Source: Alphaproteobacteria bacterium (GTDB lineage: Bacteria; Pseudomonadota; Alphaproteobacteria; Rs-D84). From it: a stretch of 9,998 nucleotides of DNA. The stretch is from positions 1 through 9,998 of the forward strand of contig JAGCRE010000029.1 of the NCBI GenBank assembly GCA_017964865.1. The letters are read 5' to 3'. A program made the position numbers and the translations under genes. Below, piece by piece: positions 6,122-9,998 of this stretch. Within the stretch, counting starts at the first letter, position 1, and each line of letters opens with the position of its first letter. The notes beneath the pieces were generated by a model. That model was not told the origin of the DNA. It did no database searches and saw only the letters and a program-made list of their open reading frames with translations.

Positions 6122-7271
6122 TAATTTGGATGTTCGGGGTAAATATGTTTTGCTGCGTGATGATTTTAATGTGCAAATTGTTGACGGTAAAATAACCGAT
6201 GCTTTTCGAATCGAACAAAGTATGCCAACGATAAACGCATTGAAAAACGCGGGTGCACGAATCGCAATTGTTGCACACCTGGGGCGGCCAAAGGGAACGC
6301 GGAATATGGATTATTCGCTGACCCCGGTTGCGAAATATATGAATGTGCCGTTGATTAATGATTGCTTAAATAAAGATTTTTTATCCAGTATGAAAGATGG
6401 TGATGTTGTGTTGCTGGAAAATGTTCGTTTCTATGGTGGCGAAGAAGAAAACGATTCGAATTTTGCTAAAAAGTTGGCAGATGGTTTTGATGTATTTGTT
6501 AACGATGCATTTGCGGTGTCGCATCGTGCACACGCATCAACGGTTGGTGTTACAGAATTTTTACCATCATACGCTGGAAAATTATTAGCATCAGAAATTG
6601 AACATTTAAGTTCGGTTATGGAAAATCCAAAACGTCCGTTGGTGGCAATTGTTGCGGGTTCCAAAGTATCGACGAAAATTGGTGTATTAAAGGCGTTGTC
6701 ACGATTGGCGGATAAATTGATTATTGGGGGGGCGTTGGGGACAACATTTAATTATGCCAATGGGGCCCGGGTTGGAAATTCGCTTTATGAAGCAGACCAG
6801 GTCGACACCGCGTTGGAAATTATGAAATACGGTCGCGATAATAATTGCGAGATTTTAATACCACTGGACAAGGGTGTTGGCGATTCGTTTTCGCCAGATG
6901 CAAAACGTGTGGATAAAACGTTTGATGAAATCGAACCCGATGACGTGATTCTTGATGCGGGTGCATTGACAACGGCACGCGATGTTGATGTGATTAAATC
7001 TGCATCAACGGTTATTTGGAACGGAACGGTCGGTATGGCGGAATGGATGCCGACATGGTCGGTTGGGTCGTTCGCATTGGCACGTGCGATTGCCGAAGAA
7101 ACCCGGGGCGGAAAATTGGAAAGTATTGTTGGTGGTGGTGATACGGTCGCCGCATTACAGGCATGTGGGGTCAAAGATGATATTTCATACGTGTCCACCG
7201 GGGGTGGGGCGTTTTTGGAATTTATTGAGGGTCGCACATTACCGGGAATCGCGGTTTTGGAACAAAAATAA
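6102..7271 (+). CDS. pgk: Phosphoglycerate kinase
   Basis: This cytoplasmic glycolytic enzyme moves a phosphate from 1,3-bisphosphoglycerate to ADP. At 389 residues it matches the family length. Substrate-binding residues are in place: Asp21 and Asn23 (RDDFNV), Arg36, His59 and Arg62 (AHLGRPKG), Arg109 (ENVRF) and Arg142 (SHRAHAS). For the nucleotide site, Lys188 and Lys192 (GSKVSTKIG), Glu314 and Asp347-Thr348 (GGGDTVAA) are kept, as is STGGGAFLEF. Several usually conserved segments differ: WNGTVG where WNGPMG or WNGPLG is typical, and DAGALT in the usual DIGP region. The enzyme is probably active but divergent. The ATG lies inside the end of rnhB, with AAGGA at 6091-6095 as ribosome site. 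It is the last gene of the operon; no convincing terminator follows. Confidence 0.97.
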   Translation: MKLRTIDNLDVRGKYVLLRDDFNVQIVDGKITDAFRIEQSMPTINALKNAGARIAIVAHLGRPKGTRNMDYSLTPVAKYMNVPLINDCLNKDFLSSMKDGDVVLLENVRFYGGEEENDSNFAKKLADGFDVFVNDAFAVSHRAHASTVGVTEFLPSYAGKLLASEIEHLSSVMENPKRPLVAIVAGSKVSTKIGVLKALSRLADKLIIGGALGTTFNYANGARVGNSLYEADQVDTALEIMKYGRDNNCEILIPLDKGVGDSFSPDAKRVDKTFDEIEPDDVILDAGALTTARDVDVIKSASTVIWNGTVGMAEWMPTWSVGSFALARAIAEETRGGKLESIVGGGDTVAALQACGVKDDISYVSTGGGAFLEFIEGRTLPGIAVLEQK

Positions 7272-7275
7272 ACAC

Positions 7276-7305
7276 TTGTGTTGATTTTTGTTTTATTGCT
7301 AGACT
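7276..7305 (+). promoter_or_regulatory. Candidate promoter of the acidic secreted protein gene
   Basis: TTGTGT (7276-7281), an 18-bp spacer and TAGACT (7300-7305) preceded by TGC give an extended -10 promoter, with start near 7312. It lies directly after the pgk stop and would allow expression apart from the operon. Confidence 0.5.
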
Positions 7306-7340
7306 TGTTATGTGAACTTAAGACAAAAGGGAGAGAGTTT

Positions 7341-7970
7341 ATGAAAAAATATATTTCTGTTTTGGGCATTTTGGCGGTTGTTACAACTGCGTCTTTTGCC
7401 GAAGAAGAATCGGTGATGTTAGATTTAGATACTGTTGTTGAAGAAGTCGCTGCCGAACCAGTCGAAGCAATCGCAGAACCAGTTGAAGAAGTGGTCGTTG
7501 AAGAAGTCGCTGCAGAGGTTACAGAACCAGTGGCGGAACCTGTTGTGGAACCTGGGGTTGAAGAAAGTGTCCAGGAACCAGAACCAACAAATGATAATGC
7601 AGAACGCCCGACACATCTGGAAGGTGATGCGGATTATGTTACCTTTATGCACCAATACGAAGATGGCATTAATGCCCCAGTTGTTATAGCAACAGGCGAA
7701 CATGGTGATTTCTTGACATATATCAGCGAATCAGAAGAATTGTTGGCTATGTATAATAACCGCGACAAAACAGCAATGTTTTTGTCGGTTGAAAACCCAG
7801 CACAATATATTCAACCGGGAAAATGTCTGGTAAATACAATACCTTATAATACAATACAAGAACAAGGGTTGACATTGGGCGATTGTTATTTGCGTTTGTT
7901 CTGTGGCAGTGAAATGCATTACGATGGGTTTTATGCGATTGAATTATGCGGTAAAAAGGTTCAAGACTAA
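7341..7970 (+). CDS. Secreted acidic protein with Glu/Pro/Val repeat, function unknown
   Basis: I do not recognise this 209-residue protein. It begins with a clear signal peptide (residues 1-20, ending ASFA before EEES), so it is exported, probably to the periplasm. Residues about 21-85 are strongly acidic and low in complexity, with irregular EPV, VEE and EEVAAE units, and are likely disordered. Residues about 90-209 look folded and contain four cysteines (162, 182, 188, 203), enough for two disulfides. No catalytic motif is visible. The acidic linker could bind cations or hold the C-terminal domain away from a surface, but this is inference. ATG 7341 is chosen because AAGGGAG (7327-7333) sits at good spacing and it starts the signal peptide; an in-frame ATG at 7278 would bury it. 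The gene has its own promoter and terminator, so it is likely monocistronic. Confidence 0.8.
   Translation: MKKYISVLGILAVVTTASFAEEESVMLDLDTVVEEVAAEPVEAIAEPVEEVVVEEVAAEVTEPVAEPVVEPGVEESVQEPEPTNDNAERPTHLEGDADYVTFMHQYEDGINAPVVIATGEHGDFLTYISESEELLAMYNNRDKTAMFLSVENPAQYIQPGKCLVNTIPYNTIQEQGLTLGDCYLRLFCGSEMHYDGFYAIELCGKKVQD
7437..7513 (+). repeat. Internal 60-bp period repeat in the acidic linker
   Basis: A 17-base stretch at 7437-7453 (beginning GTTGAAGAAGTCGC) recurs exactly at 7497-7513, an offset of 60 bp or 20 codons. It encodes VEEVAAE in both places. The flanking EPV units are looser repeats. The linker probably grew by in-frame duplication. Confidence 0.75.
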
Positions 7971-7989
7971 AAACAGCATAACAATATAA

Positions 7990-8022
7990 AAACACGTGGT
8001 TTTTTAGCCACGTGTTTCTTTT
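7990..8022 (+). terminator. Rho-independent terminator after the acidic protein gene
   Basis: A perfect 10-bp stem (7990-7999 with 8008-8017; AAACACGTGG with CCACGTGTTT) closes on an 8-base T-rich loop. It is followed by CTTTT and, slightly further on, another T-run. It lies 20 bases after the stop and separates this gene from clpP. Confidence 0.88.
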
Positions 8023-8074
8023 ATGTCTTGTTTTTTTGATATTTAATCCTATATATATGCATATGAAAATTCGC

Positions 8075-8079
8075 GAATC
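8075..8079. promoter_or_regulatory. GANTC site in the clpP promoter
   Basis: GAATC lies 15 bases before the TATAAT of clpP, between the -35 and -10 positions. In Caulobacter, GcrA with sigma-70 acts at methylated GANTC sites near promoter elements. A link here is inference, and the site also overlaps a palindrome. Confidence 0.4.
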
Positions 8080-8090
8080 GGGTTTTTATG

Positions 8091-8099
8091 TGATATAAT
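8091..8099 (+). promoter_or_regulatory. clpP-clpX promoter (extended -10)
   Basis: TGA followed by a perfect TATAAT (8094-8099) is an extended -10 element with start near 8106. The -35 position (about 8070-8076) is a poor match. I see no heat-shock sigma-32 type promoter. Confidence 0.7.
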
Positions 8100-8127
8100 A
8101 CGTTAATGTTAACATAGAGGTTTTGGT

Positions 8128-8709
8128 ATGTCATTGATACCTATGGTTATCGAAGAATCACCACGTGGTGAACGGTCGTTTGACATTTATTCACGTTTGT
8201 TGCGGGACCGTATCGTTATGGTCGGTGGTGAAATTGAACCAAATATGGCAAACAGTATTGTTGCCCAATTATTGTTCTTGGAATCGGAAAATCCAAATGC
8301 AGATATTTCCATGTATATTAATTCACCGGGCGGTGATGTGTCCGCGGGGTGGGCGATTATGGATACAATGCAATACATCAAATCACCAGTTTCAACAATC
8401 GGTATGGGGTTGGTCGCGTCAATGGCGTCTGTGCTGTTGGCTGCGGGTGAAAAGGGTAAACGTTTTGCGTTGCCGAATACGGAAATTATGATTCATCAAC
8501 CATTGTCGGGGGTCAAAGGCCAGGTTACCGATATGGAAATTGAATTACAGGAATCTGTTCGTGTAAAGAAAGCTTTGATTAAACAGATGTCTGAATTTAC
8601 CGGTCGCAAAGAAAAAGAATTGTTCGATGCGATGGAACGTAATAATTGGATGACGCCAGATAAAGCCAAAGAATTTGGCTTAATCGATAATGTTCTGGCA
8701 AGAAAATAA
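8128..8709 (+). CDS. clpP: ATP-dependent Clp protease proteolytic subunit ClpP
   Basis: ClpP forms two stacked seven-membered rings and degrades proteins fed in by ClpX or ClpA. The protein has 193 residues, close to mature ClpP. Conserved segments include YINSPGG (oxyanion-loop region), nucleophile Ser98 in GLVASMAS, and His123 in IMIHQP. The third triad residue, normally Asp in ERD(R/N/Y)F, aligns with Asn172 in MERNNWMT, so the triad reads Ser-His-Asn. Everything else looks like a canonical housekeeping ClpP, and clpX follows at once, so this is not an obvious pseudogene. Listeria ClpP1, as I recall, carries the same Asn and depends on a partner ClpP2. The start follows AGAGG (8116-8120) at 7-base spacing. 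In Alphaproteobacteria ClpXP degrades the regulator CtrA; that role here is inference. Confidence 0.96.
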   Translation: MSLIPMVIEESPRGERSFDIYSRLLRDRIVMVGGEIEPNMANSIVAQLLFLESENPNADISMYINSPGGDVSAGWAIMDTMQYIKSPVSTIGMGLVASMASVLLAAGEKGKRFALPNTEIMIHQPLSGVKGQVTDMEIELQESVRVKKALIKQMSEFTGRKEKELFDAMERNNWMTPDKAKEFGLIDNVLARK

Positions 8710-8732
8710 TTTTATTCGTAGGGGATTTTGGG

Positions 8733-9998
8733 ATGAGTGGCGATAAAACAAAAGATATGAACACAACTGCGGATAATCAGCAATTTTGCAGTTTCTGTGG
8801 CAAAGCCGTATATGAAGTAAAAAAGTTGGTCAGTGGCCGTGGGGTTTGCATTTGCGATGAATGTATTGCGTTGTGCAACGACATTATGACCGATGAACGC
8901 GTTGAAGAAATTCATAAAGATGCGGCAAAATTACCGACACCACACCAAATATATGATTTCTTGAACGAATATATTATCGGCCAAGACGATGCAAAACGTG
9001 CGTTGTCGGTTGCGGTATATAACCACTATAAACGGCACAGTGTTTCTGTATCGACCAAGGTTGAAATTCAAAAATCTAATGTTTTGTTGATTGGATCAAC
9101 GGGAACTGGAAAAACATTATTTGCACAAACATTGGCACGTATTTTAGACGTTCCTTTTGCAATTGCAGACGCAACCACATTGACCGAAGCCGGATATGTT
9201 GGTGATGATGTGGAAAGTGTTTTAACCCGTTTGTTACAAAATGCGAATTTTGATGTTGAACGTGCACAACGTGGAATTATCTATATCGACGAAATCGATA
9301 AAATTTCACGTAAATCGGAAAACCCGTCATTAACACGCGATGTTTCCGGTGAAGGTGTGCAACAGGCATTGTTGAAATTGGTCGAAGGAACCGTTGCAAA
9401 TGTGCCGGCCGGTGGGGCGGGGCGTAAGCATCCAGGCGAAGCAACTGTCCAGGTTGATACCAGCAAGATTCTGTTTATCTGTGGCGGGGCGTTTGATGGA
9501 TTAAACAAAATAATTGCCAATCGCACCAATGAACGTCGTGGAATTGGATTTGGTGCGGCCGTCGAATCAAAAGAGGCACGTGAATCTAAAAACTATTTAC
9601 ACGATGTGCAACCATCAGATTTGGTAAAGTTTGGAATTATTCCAGAATTGGTTGGACGTTTGCCGGTTATTACAACATTGCAAGATTTGGACGAAAATGC
9701 ATTGGTTGAAATTTTGACTAAACCAAAGAATGCGATTGTAAAACAGTTTGTTGCAATGATGGAAATGGACGGTGTGAAATTAAACATCAAAGACGATGCG
9801 TTGCGTGAAATTGCCAAAATGGCGGTGGAACGCAAGACAGGTGCACGTGGTTTGCGTGGAATTTTAGAAAAGGTTTTATTGGGACCAATGTTTGATGCAC
9901 CAGACAAAGAAGGATTAAAAGAAATCGTTATTGATAAAAATGTGATTGCTGGGAAAAAGGCACCGGTTGAAATATTTGCTGATGCGAAAAAGGCAGCA
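8733..9998 (+). CDS. clpX: Clp protease ATP-binding subunit ClpX (3' end cut by window edge)
   Basis: ClpX is the AAA+ unfoldase that threads substrates into ClpP. The frame is open for 422 codons to the right edge; the family is about 424, so only the last few codons and the stop are missing. The N-terminal zinc domain uses Cys19, Cys22, Cys41 and Cys44 (CSFCGK, CDEC). The AAA+ module has Walker A GSTGTGKT (121-128; GPTGSGKT is usual), pore loop GYVGDD (154-159), Walker [10 protein letters not shown] (182-190), the segment [15 protein letters not shown], the RKH loop GRKHPGE, and the IGF loop (271-273) that docks on ClpP. The arginine finger is in ELVGRLP and sensor 2 in GARGLR. An AGGGGA ribosome site (8720-8725) precedes the ATG, 23 bases after clpP, so the two are co-transcribed and partner each other. 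Confidence 0.97.
   Translation, partial: MSGDKTKDMNTTADNQQFCSFCGKAVYEVKKLVSGRGVCICDECIALCNDIMTDERVEEIHKDAAKLPTPHQIYDFLNEYIIGQDDAKRALSVAVYNHYKRHSVSVSTKVEIQKSNVLLIGSTGTGKTLFAQTLARILDVPFAIADATTLTEAGYVGDDVESVLTRLLQNANFDVERAQRGIIYIDEIDKISRKSENPSLTRDVSGEGVQQALLKLVEGTVANVPAGGAGRKHPGEATVQVDTSKILFICGGAFDGLNKIIANRTNERRGIGFGAAVESKEARESKNYLHDVQPSDLVKFGIIPELVGRLPVITTLQDLDENALVEILTKPKNAIVKQFVAMMEMDGVKLNIKDDALREIAKMAVERKTGARGLRGILEKVLLGPMFDAPDKEGLKEIVIDKNVIAGKKAPVEIFADAKKAA

Larger units (their letters stand above)
8055..8115. promoter_or_regulatory. Three perfect 10-bp palindromes in the clpP upstream region
   Basis: ATATGCATAT (8055-8064), ATTCGCGAAT (8069-8078) and ATGTTAACAT (8106-8115) are each perfectly self-complementary. 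The second overlaps the expected -35 position and the third sits at the predicted transcription start, where operators commonly lie. They differ in sequence, so they are not copies of one site. Function is unproven. Confidence 0.4.

Noticed and set aside
7271..7294. Possible terminator after pgk (AACAC-TT-GTGTT then T-rich)
   Set aside because: Only a 4-5 bp AT-leaning stem with a very small loop and an interrupted T-run; too weak to call, and it overlaps a better promoter candidate.
6785..7369. Minus-strand open frame (194 codons) opposite pgk
   Set aside because: pgk on the plus strand explains this region; the minus frame is Ser/Pro/Thr-rich with no recognisable domain.

Overview
The window comes from a bacterium and looks like an AT-leaning alphaproteobacterium. 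The main pointer is a full-length CcrM-type GANTC adenine methyltransferase with the C-terminal domain typical of Alphaproteobacteria. It lies near rnhB, an adjacency I recall from other alphaproteobacterial genomes. TGA is used as a stop (nrdR, rnhB) and TGG encodes Trp, so the genetic code is standard. The combination with a large repetitive trimeric autotransporter would suit an uncultured host- or gut-associated lineage, but that placement is inference.

Layout. (1) 1-1094: the 3' end of a trimeric autotransporter adhesin gene, with a 75-codon repeat in the stalk and a YadA-type membrane anchor, closed by a strong hairpin terminator. (2) 1157-1984: an unrecognised 275-residue protein with an HEFSH zinc-protease motif, probably read from a leaderless mRNA. 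(3) 2006-3106, minus strand: ccrM, convergent with gene 2 and divergent from nrdR across a 180-bp regulatory gap that carries two GANTC sites. (4) 3287-7271: a tight plus-strand operon nrdR - soluble lytic transglycosylase - rnhB - pgk, with junctions of +1, -1 and -20 bases. (5) 7341-7970: a secreted acidic protein of unknown function with its own promoter and terminator. (6) 8128-9998: clpP and clpX, with clpX running off the right edge after 422 codons. Every base is accounted for by genes or short intergenic gaps, the longest being 180 bp.

How they fit together. CcrM and ClpXP are both parts of the alphaproteobacterial cell-cycle machinery: CcrM methylates DNA after replication, and ClpXP degrades cell-cycle regulators. 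GANTC sites occur in both the ccrM and clpP promoter regions, so methylation-responsive control of both is plausible. The nrdR operon joins dNTP-synthesis control, peptidoglycan turnover, RNA-primer and ribonucleotide removal, and glycolysis.

I see no CRISPR array, phage, insertion sequence, toxin-antitoxin pair or obvious new multi-gene system. The points most worth checking are the Asp-to-Asn change at the third catalytic position of ClpP, the DSPY form of the CcrM catalytic motif, the GANTC pair at ccrM, the leaderless metallopeptidase-like gene, and extended -10 (TGN) elements at every promoter I can place.
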